Source: Clostridium saccharoperbutylacetonicum N1-4(HMT) (GTDB lineage Bacteria; Bacillota; Clostridia; Clostridiales; Clostridiaceae). Taken from it: 64,000 bases of DNA. The stretch covers positions 2,417,001 to 2,481,000 of the forward strand of contig NC_020291.1 in the NCBI RefSeq assembly GCF_000340885.1. The letters are read 5' to 3'. Under the pieces are notes generated by a model. It did not search any database. It was not told the DNA's origin and saw nothing but the letters and a program-made list of their open reading frames with translations. Below, in pieces: positions 1-9,200 of this stretch (position 1 is its first letter; every line of letters begins with the position of its first letter). Made by a program: the position numbers and the translations under genes.

Positions 1-1391
1 GTAATTATTATAATGCCCATTCACACACTTTGGGTATAGTGACTGCAGCAGCTCAATCAATACAAAAGCAAATGGAACTGGCTATTTCATATAAATTACT
101 TAATGCCACTTTTGATTCCATATCAGAGGGTATGATAGTTATGGATGAGCATATGAAAATAAAAAGAATTAATGGTCAGGCATTAAAAATTTTAGACATA
201 GCTTTAGAAGAAGCTATGAATATGGATATAAAGCATGTTTTAAAAGGAATTGATTTTTATAAAAGTATAAATAATATAGAATGGGATTTTTCTATAAATA
301 ATGAAAGAATAAAGTGCGTTATAAATATACGTCCAATAAGCAAAAATGGTAAAAATAGTGGAATGGTAATAACTTTCTCAAAAGTTGAAGTAGTACATAA
401 ATTAATTAATAAATTTGTTGGATACAAAGCTCAATATCAGTTCAAAGATATTACAACAAATAATTTAGAAATGAAAAAAATGATAGATTTTTCTAAGAAG
501 GCTGCAAAAAGCGACTGTAATATTTTAATTCAAGGAGAAAGTGGAACTGGTAAGGAATTAATTTCACAGTCAATACATAATTATAGCAATCGAGCAAAAG
601 GACCATTTGTAGCTGTGAATTGTGCATCAATTCCAAGTGAACTTGTTGAAAGTGAATTATTTGGATACGAAAAAGGTGCTTTTACAGGAGCGTCAAAGGA
701 AGGACATCCAGGAAAATTTGAATTAGCAGATGGTGGGACAATTTTTCTAGATGAAATTGGAGAATTGCCTTTAGATATTCAAAGTAAACTTCTTAGGGTA
801 CTAGATAATGGAAAGATTGTTAGAGTAGGAGGAACTTTTGAGAAACAATTAGATGTGAGAATTATTGGGGCTACCAATAGGATATTGAAAAATGAAATAA
901 GGAAGAAAAATTTCAGAGAAGATTTATACTATAGACTAAGTGTAATGGAAATAAAAACAATACCTCTTAGAAGAAGGAAAGAAGATATAGATTTGCTTGT
1001 AAATGAATTTATTAATAATTTAAATTTAAAAAGTAAAAATAACGATGTAAGTGTAAAAAACTCCTATATTGATGAGTTGAAAAAATATGATTGGCCAGGA
1101 AATATACGTGAACTTAAAAATGTTGTTGAAAGAGATTACTATATAAGTGAAGGTGAAATTGTAAATATAGATTTCTTAGATAGTGACAATACCCATGAAA
1201 AAGTTATTGAACAGAAATTATTAAAAGAAGGATTTGATATAATACCCCTTAGTGAGATTGAGGAAAAAGCAATAAGAAATGCTATAATGGAGTGTAATGG
1301 AAATATTCAATTAGCAGCTAAACTATTAAATATAGGAAGAGCAACTTTATATAGAAAGTTAAAAAGTTATGGAATAGATGTATCAAAATGA
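1..1391 (+). CDS. Sigma-54 enhancer-binding transcriptional activator, AcoR-like (5' truncated)
   Basis: The reading frame is open to the first base of the window, so the start and most of the N-terminal sensor domain lie upstream. The visible part opens with the end of a GAF-type domain (NAHSHTLG...AAAQSIQ), followed by a PAS-like segment (about residues 20-115 of the visible part) and a full AAA+ sigma-54 interaction domain. That domain has Walker A GESGTGKE, the sigma-54 contact loop GAFTGA and Walker B FLDEIGELP. It ends in a Fis-type helix-turn-helix (NIQLAAKLLNIGRATLYRKL). Such proteins use ATP to open sigma-54 RNA polymerase promoters. The downstream butanediol dehydrogenase has a -24/-12 promoter, with three palindromes between the two genes, so this is very probably its activator. 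The inducing signal is unknown because the sensor domain is cut off. Confidence 0.93.
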   Translation, partial: NYYNAHSHTLGIVTAAAQSIQKQMELAISYKLLNATFDSISEGMIVMDEHMKIKRINGQALKILDIALEEAMNMDIKHVLKGIDFYKSINNIEWDFSINNERIKCVINIRPISKNGKNSGMVITFSKVEVVHKLINKFVGYKAQYQFKDITTNNLEMKKMIDFSKKAAKSDCNILIQGESGTGKELISQSIHNYSNRAKGPFVAVNCASIPSELVESELFGYEKGAFTGASKEGHPGKFELADGGTIFLDEIGELPLDIQSKLLRVLDNGKIVRVGGTFEKQLDVRIIGATNRILKNEIRKKNFREDLYYRLSVMEIKTIPLRRRKEDIDLLVNEFINNLNLKSKNNDVSVKNSYIDELKKYDWPGNIRELKNVVERDYYISEGEIVNIDFLDSDNTHEKVIEQKLLKEGFDIIPLSEIEEKAIRNAIMECNGNIQLAAKLLNIGRATLYRKLKSYGIDVSK

Positions 1392-1447
1392 GAATGAAGT
1401 ATAGAGTGTATCAAAATGATAATAAAAAAATGTATCATTTTGATACA
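1379..1447 (+). promoter_or_regulatory. Three upstream activator palindromes, TGTATCA-N3-TGATACA
   Basis: Three 17-bp sites share the form TGTATCA-N3-TGATACA. The third, starting at 1431, is perfect. The one at 1407 matches except in the last three or four bases, and the one at 1379 overlaps the activator's stop codon with a weaker right half. They lie about 110-180 bp upstream of the sigma-54 promoter, the usual distance for enhancer-binding protein sites. I infer that they bind the activator encoded just upstream. Confidence 0.65.
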
Positions 1448-1457
1448 TTTTTTATTT
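1407..1457 (+). terminator. Rho-independent terminator after the sigma-54 activator gene
   Basis: TGTATCAAAATGATA (1407-1421) pairs with TATCATTTTGATAC (1433-1446) and is followed by a T-rich run. The same DNA carries two of the proposed activator palindromes, so it may serve both purposes. Confidence 0.6.
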
Positions 1458-1556
1458 TAAATTAAGTTTACGATTTGCTATAGTTTTATTACGAAGCTTT
1501 AGAAAATAAGTCATGTGAAGTTGTTAAAATAAAAATATAATTTTATAGTGACAGCT

Positions 1557-1573
1557 TTGGCATAGATATTGCT
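1557..1573 (+). promoter_or_regulatory. Sigma-54 (-24/-12) promoter of the butanediol dehydrogenase gene
   Basis: TTGGCAT-AGATA-TTGCT fits the TGGCAC-N5-TTGCW consensus. GG at 1559-1560 and GC at 1571-1572 are exactly 12 bp apart. The start codon is about 50 bp downstream, with AGGAGG before it. The gene for a sigma-54 activator lies immediately upstream. Confidence 0.8.
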
Positions 1574-1621
1574 CTATATAAATGTGAATAAATTAACAAT
1601 TAGTTATTAGGAGGAGTTTAT

Positions 1622-2707
1622 ATGAAAGCTGCATTATGGTATGAAAAGAAAGATGTTAGAGTTGAAGAAATCGAAGAACCAAAAATAATAACAAGTGATG
1701 GTGTAAAGATCAAAGTAAAATGGTGTGGTATATGCGGTTCAGATTTGCATGAATATTTAGGAGGACCTATATTTATACCAGTAGGACAGCCACATCCATT
1801 AAGTGGAACAACTGCTCCAGTTGTTTTAGGACATGAGTTTTCAGGAGAAGTTGTAGAGATTGGTAATAATGTAACGAATTTTAAAGCTGGAGATAGAGTA
1901 ATAGTAGAACCAATAGTTGCATGTGGAAAATGTCCAGCATGTCTTGAAGGAAAATATAATTTATGTTCATCTTTAGGCTTTCATGGACTTTGTGGAAGTG
2001 GAGGAGGATTAGCTGAATATACAGTTTTCCCAGAGAAATTTGTACATAAAATACCAGATGAAATGTCTTATGAACAGGCAGCTTTAGTTGAACCAATGGC
2101 TGTGGCATTACATTCAATTAGAATTGGTAAATTTCAAACAGGGGATACTGCATTAGTTTTAGGCTCAGGACCAATAGGGCTTGCAACTATAGAATGCTTA
2201 AAAGCAGCAGGTGCAAAATTAGTAATAGTATTGCAAAGAAAATCAATAAGACAAGAATATGCTAAAAGAGCAGGTGCAGATGTAGTATTAGATCCTAATG
2301 AAGTGAATATAGTAGAGGAAGTTAAAAAGCTTACAAATGGATTAGGGGTTGATGTAGCTTTTGAAACTACAGGAGCTCAAGTTGGTTTAGATATAGGAAT
2401 TGAAAGTATAAAATTCGAAGGAACCTTAGTAATAACAAGTATATGGGAAGGTGATGCTAAAATTAATCCTAATTCATTAGTATTTTCTGAAAAGAAGATT
2501 ATTGGAACTTTAGCATATAGACATGAATTCCCAGCAACTATTGCTCAAATGAAGGATGGAAGAATAAAGGCAGAAGGGTATGTGACAAAGAAAATACATT
2601 TAGATGATATAGTTGAAGAAGGCTTTGGAGCACTAACAGGTCCAGAAAAAAAGAAACATGTTAAGATTTTAGTAACACCAGATAAAGAACTTTTAACAAA
2701 TAACTAA
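1622..2707 (+). CDS. bdhA: (R,R)-2,3-butanediol dehydrogenase / acetoin reductase (zinc-type)
   Basis: This is a 361-residue zinc-dependent medium-chain dehydrogenase that interconverts acetoin and 2,3-butanediol with NAD(P)H in the cytoplasm. Catalytic zinc ligands appear in CGICGSDLHEY (Cys about residue 37) and GHEFSGE, and the structural zinc loop is CGKCPACLEGKYNLC. The nucleotide-binding glycine motif is GSGPIGL near residue 180. The N-terminus, including the GGPIFIP insert, is typical of butanediol dehydrogenases rather than sorbitol or threonine dehydrogenases. AGGAGGAG stands 8 bp before the ATG. The gene is monocistronic, between a sigma-54 promoter and a perfect terminator. Its last 90 bp and terminator are repeated 8.14 kb downstream. 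The choice between (R,R)- and meso-specificity rests on family resemblance only. Confidence 0.88.
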   Translation: MKAALWYEKKDVRVEEIEEPKIITSDGVKIKVKWCGICGSDLHEYLGGPIFIPVGQPHPLSGTTAPVVLGHEFSGEVVEIGNNVTNFKAGDRVIVEPIVACGKCPACLEGKYNLCSSLGFHGLCGSGGGLAEYTVFPEKFVHKIPDEMSYEQAALVEPMAVALHSIRIGKFQTGDTALVLGSGPIGLATIECLKAAGAKLVIVLQRKSIRQEYAKRAGADVVLDPNEVNIVEEVKKLTNGLGVDVAFETTGAQVGLDIGIESIKFEGTLVITSIWEGDAKINPNSLVFSEKKIIGTLAYRHEFPATIAQMKDGRIKAEGYVTKKIHLDDIVEEGFGALTGPEKKKHVKILVTPDKELLTNN

Positions 2708-2760
2708 TATAAATAAATTTGAAGAGGCTATCGTTACGATAGCCTCTTCAAATTTATTAG
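2618..2760 (+). repeat. Left copy of the repeat that brackets the NRPS locus (dehydrogenase 3' end plus terminator)
   Basis: The last 90 bp of the dehydrogenase gene, its stop codon and its terminator are repeated at about 10758-10892 in the same orientation, offset by 8140 bp. Before the terminator I count five substitutions in about 95 bp. This left copy is the one still joined to an intact gene. Confidence 0.85.
2720..2755 (+). terminator. Terminator of the butanediol dehydrogenase gene
   Basis: GAAGAGGCTATCG and CGATAGCCTCTTC form a perfect 13-bp stem with a TTA loop, flanked by A- and T-rich sequence that makes it bidirectional. A decayed copy lies at about 10858-10891. Confidence 0.85.
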
Positions 2761-2770
2761 GTTTGAATCT

Positions 2771-2952
2771 TTTCTTAAAATTAAGGAAGAAAGATTAAAC
2801 TTTAAATACTTAAAAATAGTTGCAGATGCTGGATATGAAAGTGAAAAAACAATTTATTTCTTGCTATGGCACTTAAGATAAATAAATTACATGGTAAAAT
2901 TCAAGCAAACCGTACTGGTAAATATTTATTTGAATTAAAGAAAACAGCCTAA
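2771..2952 (+). pseudogene. Degenerate IS1182-type transposase remnant
   Basis: Two short stretches in different frames read like IS1182-family DDE transposases. Bases 2771-2860 give FLKIKEERLNF... and VADAGYESEK. Bases 2866-2952 give MALKINKLHGK... and ...LFELKKTA followed by stop. The order fits the family, but most of the protein is missing and the frame shifts between the pieces, so it cannot be functional. It lies between the dehydrogenase terminator and the NRPS gene and may mark the event that brought the NRPS segment here. The rest of 2953-3230 is AT-rich and shows no gene. Confidence 0.7.
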
Positions 2953-3248
2953 ATATATTTTTAAAAAGTCTTTTAAAGAGGCTTGTTAACGTGCGTCTAT
3001 TTTTAATGATTTAATAATTAGCAAAGTAGTGCTTCACAAGAAAATAGTAATTTTAATGAATTATTCTAAAATCTTTAACATAACTTGTATATATTTTTAG
3101 TTTGTTAAAAATTGCTATGTATATATAGAGAGTATTTTAAAATAAATACCATATATTGATTAATTATTAAAATATGGTAATTGAAGATAAAATTGGTTAT
3201 AGATTATAATGCATTTAGAAAAATAATATATTGGGAGGTGTTTTTTTT

Positions 3249-6200
3249 ATGAACAGTGTTAATGAAAAATTTGAGATAAGTCATCCACAAAAGAGAATTT
3301 GGTACAATGAGATATTGTTTCCTAATACACCAATGCATAATATTGTATCAAAAATTCATATTGGTACTAACTTAGATATTCATCTATTAGAGAAGACAAT
3401 AAATCTAATTATTAAAAAAAATGATTCATTAAGGTTAAAATTCTGTGAAGAGGAGGGAAAATTATATCAATACGTGGATAAATACAAATTTGTTAATATA
3501 CCTTTCCTAGATTTTACAATATACAATGATAATGCTGAGAAAAAAATTAAAGAATTTTGTATGAATGAAGGTGTGAAAAGTCTATACAGACAAAATGAAC
3601 TACTATTCAAGTTCTTTATTTATAAAATTAATAATGAAAGAATGGGAGTATGTTTTTTTATACATCACATTATCTTCGATGGTATGTCTTGTAATTTATT
3701 ACTCGAACAACTTTCTAATATATATCAACAATTATGCAATAATGAAATTGTTGATTCTAATCTTGAAAATTCATATATAGATTTTATAGCTGATGAAAGA
3801 GAATACTTAAGTTCTGAAGAATTTAAAAAAAATAAGCAATTTTGGAACCAAAAATTTTCAAATCTAAACGCAAATTCTTTATATATAAATCCTAAAAGTA
3901 TCAAATCAAAAACAAAAGCATTCGTATTAAATAGTGAGCTGCGAGATACACTTAAAGAATTTTTGAAGGAACATAACATTACTTTAAATAAATTTTTTAT
4001 TTCTATTTCAAGTATATATATGAGCCGGATATTCGGGGATAATGATATAACACTTGCTGCTGCCTGCTTTAATAGAAGTAATGAACGCCAAAGGAAAACT
4101 ATAGGTATGTTTACAGGAATTATGCCTTTAAGAATAAATTTAGAAGATGATATTAGTTTTAATGAATTTTTAAATTATTTGAATAGTGAACTCAAAAGCT
4201 GTTATGCTAATCAAAAATATCCTTATGACTTATTGGCTCAGGATTTAGAACTAAGGAAAAGGGGAGTTGATTCTTTATTTAAATTTTGTGTAAATTATTT
4301 TTCATTTGAAAGTTATAATGTAAAAAATAATTACAATATGAGTATTAGTAATGAGATTTTTGCTCAAGAATACACAAATATTCCATTGCATATTTTTATT
4401 AAAGAATTAAAAAAGAATGAAAATATCGAGTTAGAAGTTCAGTACAGAATAGAAGATTACACTGAAGAGCAAATTACACAAATGGTTAATAGTATGGAGT
4501 GCATTGCAAAGCAGATTATTAGTGATCTTAATATAAAAATTTCAGAAATACAGATAGTTTCTGAAAAAGAGAAAAATCTTATATTAAATGAATTTAATAA
4601 TACAAAAAAAGAATATCCTAAAAATGAATCAATAGGTAAATTATTTGAAAAAGTAGTTGATGCCTCTAAGGATAAAATTGCATTGGTGTCAAAAGGTAAA
4701 GCTTTAACATATAGAGAGGTAAATGAAAGAGCAAATCAAATTGCAGCTGCATTAAGAAAAAGAGGAATAACAAGAAACAGCATAGTACCAATATTATGTG
4801 ACAAAAATTTAGAAACTATTATAGGAATGCTGGCTATTGTAAAAAGTGGAGGTGCCTATTTAGCAATAGATGGAGAATATCCTAAATCAAGAATAGATTA
4901 TATGTTAGAAGAAGTTAGAAGCAGAGTTATTTTAGGAAAAAAGAGTTCATTAGCTAAGTTTAAATTTGAAAATTATATGGAAACAATAAATTATGAGGAT
5001 GAAGAGATATTAAATGAAAGTACAGATAATCTAGAACAGATTAATACTATAGATGATTTAATCTATGTAATGTATACATCAGGTTCTACAGGAAAACCTA
5101 AAGGAGTATGTATAAAGCAAAAAAATGTAATCAGACTTATAAAGAATACTAACTTTATTGAACTTAAAGAAAATGACAGAATACTTCAAACAGGCTCTAT
5201 TGCATTTGATGCGTCCACTTTTGAGGTGTGGGGAGCGCTTCTTAATGGAACGCAGTTATTTGTAGAATCAAAAGATGTTATTTTAAATCCAGAATTACTT
5301 GAAGGTTACTTAAGAGAAAATAAAATTACAATATGCTGGTTTACCGCACCATTATTTAATCAATTATGTAAAGAAAATATAAATTTATTTAAGCCATTAA
5401 GATGTTTATTAACTGGTGGAGATGTGGTTTCGCCTATTTCTGTAAGCAAGCTAAAAAGGGCTCATAAGGATTTGATGATAATTGATGGATATGGACCAAC
5501 TGAAAACACTACTTTTTCAACTACTTATGCTATAAGCGGAGAATGGGATGAAAATATTCAAATACCAATTGGTAAGCCTATTGCTAATTCAACCGCCTAT
5601 ATAATGGATAAGAACAACAACTTACTTCCAATAGGTGTTCCAGGAGAGTTATGTGTAGGTGGAGATGGAATTGCAGATGGATATTTAAATCGCGAAGAGC
5701 TTACAAAAGAAAAATTTATAGAAAATCCTTATGTAAAGGGAGAAAAAATATATAGAACTGGTGATCTTGCAAAATGGCTGCCAGATGGGAATATATCCTT
5801 TATGGGACGGATTGATAATCAAGTAAAAATTCGAGGCTTTAGAATAGAGCTGCAAGAAATTGAAGCACAATTATTACAATATTCAAGAATAAAAGAAGCA
5901 GTAGTAGTAGATAAAAATGATGAAAGTGGAAATAAATATTTATGTGCATATGTTTTAAGTGAAGAAAAGGTTTCATCAAAAGAAATAAAGGAGTTTTTAA
6001 AAAAGGTACTGCCTAATTATATGATACCTTCATATATAATACAGCTTGAAAAATTTTCTCTTAATTGTAATGGGAAGATTGACAAAAGAGCATTGCCAAG
6101 CCCTGATTTATCACAAAAGGATACTGAATTTATAAAAGCTAGGAGTGAAATTGAATTAAAACTTGAAGATATTTGGTGTCAGATATTTAATCTTAAAGAG

Positions 6201-9200
6201 ATATCAATAAAAGATAATTTCTTTGATATAGGCGGAAATTCACTAATGGCCGTAAATTTAGTTTCTAAAGTTCATAAAGAATTTAAGAGGAGAATTGTTG
6301 TTACAGATGTATTTAATAGGCCTACCATAGAAGAATTAGCAGAATATTTAAAAGTTATGTCTGTAGAGGAAGCTTTTAATTTTAATGAAATCGAGAAAGT
6401 AGAGGAAAAAGAGTATTATGAAGCATCAGCAGTGCAAAAGAGAATATATGCAATAAATCAAATAGATTTAAATAGTACAAACTATAATATACCTATTGCA
6501 TATTTAATAAAAGGTAATTTTGATAATGGACGATTGGACAAGGCGATTTATGAATTAATAAATAGGCATGAATCGTTAAGGACAAGTTTTCATGTGCTTG
6601 ATGAAAATATATTTCAAAAAGTTCATAAAAAAGTGAACTTTAAAGTTGAGCATATAAAAATAAATAGTAAATTTAATGAAGATAAAATTAAAATTGAAAA
6701 TTTTATAAAACCATTTGATTTGGGTAAAGCACCGCTTATCCATGTTAACCTTATCAAATTTGATGACGCATCAATATTACTCATAGATATACATCACATA
6801 GTTTCAGATGGAGTTTCGATAAGCATAATAACAAAAGAACTATCTTCATTATATAATGGAGAAAAACTTGTAATGCCCAAAGTTCAATATAAGGATTTTT
6901 CTAATTGGCAAAATAATTTATATAGAAATGGGTTATTAGATGGTCAGGAAAAATATTGGCTTAATATGTTTAAAGGAGAAATTCCTAAATTAAATATGCC
7001 TTCAGATTATAAAGAAATACCAACTGAAAGTTTTAAAGGAGATATATTAACCTTTGAAATGGATGAAGCATTAACTTTAAAAATAAACCAAGTTATAAAT
7101 AGCTTAGGGGTAACAAAGTTCATGTTTTATATGGCAGCATACAACGTACTTTTATATAAGTATACTGGTCAAGATGATCTAATAATAGGAACTCCAGCAG
7201 CGGGAAGAACTTCTGAAGAGTTGAAAGATACAGTAGGAATGTTTGTTAATACATTACCTTTAAGAAATAAAATAAATAAGAATAGTAGTTTTAGGGAGTT
7301 CTTAAAGGAAGTTAAGGAAAATTCCTTAAAAGCATTCGAAAATCAAAACTATGATCTTAAGAACATAATTGAAAAATTAAATATAAAGAAAGTATCACTT
7401 TTTAATGTGGTTTTATCTTTTCAAAATATAAATATTGATAATTTAAGGTTAGAGGATACAGAAATATCAGCATATAGGTTGAAAAGCACTATGGCTAAAT
7501 TTCCTATTTCTATGATATTAAAAGAGGATAAGGACAAAATATCAGGTGAATTAGAATATCAAACAGAATTATATAAAAGGGAAACAATAGAAAGTTTTAT
7601 AAAACATTATATTAATATAATAGAAAGAGTTCTTGAAGATTTGGATAAGCCTATTGATAATTTTGATATGTTATCTAAGTGGGAAAAAAATATTATATTA
7701 AATGAATTTAATAATAGAAAAAAAACTTACGCTCATAATAAAACAATAAAGGAGAGATTTGAAGAAGAAGCTAAAAATTTACAAAATAAAACTGCACTTG
7801 TATCAAATGGACAATATCTAGCTTATAAGGAATTAAATGAAAGAGCAAATCAGCTTGGGAATTTATTAATGAAAAATGGAATAGGCAGAGAAGACATTGT
7901 ACCAATATTATGTGATAGAAGCATAGATACAATAATTGGCATGCTCGCTATAATAAAAAGCGGAGCCGCATATCTGCCAATAGATGAAGATTATCCTGAA
8001 GCAAGAATAAGATATATGCTTGAGGACAGTGGAAGTAAGATAATATTAATTAAAAGACATCAATTAGATAAGGTTAAATTAGAAAAAATAAATATACAAT
8101 TAATAGATTTAAATAGTAAAGAAATATTTAAAGAAAGTAAAGAAAATCTTCCCAGCGTAAATTCGGTTACAGATTTAGTATATGTGATTTATACGTCAGG
8201 ATCAACTGGAAAGCCTAAAGGAGTATGTTTAGAAAATAGGAATTTAGTAAACCTTGTAAGTAATTCTGAGTATATAGGGATTAACAGCAATGATAAAATT
8301 CTTCAATCTGGATCTTTGTCTTTTGATGCATCAGTATTCCAGGTTTGGATTACACTGCTTAATGGAGCAGAATTACATTTGGAAGAAAAAGCTTTAATAA
8401 TTAATGAGAATGAATTAGAGGATTATATTAATAAAAATGAAATAACAACAATGCTTATGCCAACCCCATTATTTAATCAATATTGTGAGAGCAATATAGA
8501 AATATTTAAAGATTTAAGATGTTTAATTGTTGGAGGAGATGTTTTATCTAGCAAGCAGGTAAGTAAAATAACAAAAATATATAAGAATTTAAAAATTCTA
8601 AATGCATATGGACCAACTGAAAATGCAGTGATTTCAACATTGTATGAAGTCAAGGGAAAATGGAATGAAAATATAGCAATACCTATAGGAACTCCAATAT
8701 CTAATTCAACAGCGTATATAATGGATAAAAATAATAACCTGCTTCCAATAGGGACGCCAGGAGAACTATGTGTAGGTGGAGCCGGCATTGCAAGAGGATA
8801 TTTAAATAGAGAAGAGCTTACAAAAGAAAAATTTATAGAAAATCCATATGTGAGTGGAGAAAAAATTTATAAAACTGGTGACCTTGTAAAGTGGCTGCCA
8901 GATGGAAATATACACTTTATGGGAAGAATGGATTATCAAGTGAAAATTAATGGCTTTAGAATAGAACCGCAGGAAATTGAAGGAGAATTATTAAAATATT
9001 CAAAAGTAAAAGAAGCAGTAGTGGTGGACAAGAGTGATGAGAGTGGAAATAAATATTTATGTGCATATGTTGTAAGTAAGGAAAAAGTTTCTCCAAAGGA
9101 AATAAAGGAATTTTTGAAAAGGGAACTTCCAAGTTATATGATTCCTTCCCATATAATGCAGCTTGAAAGGATGCCCGTTAATTCTAATGGAAAAGTTGAA

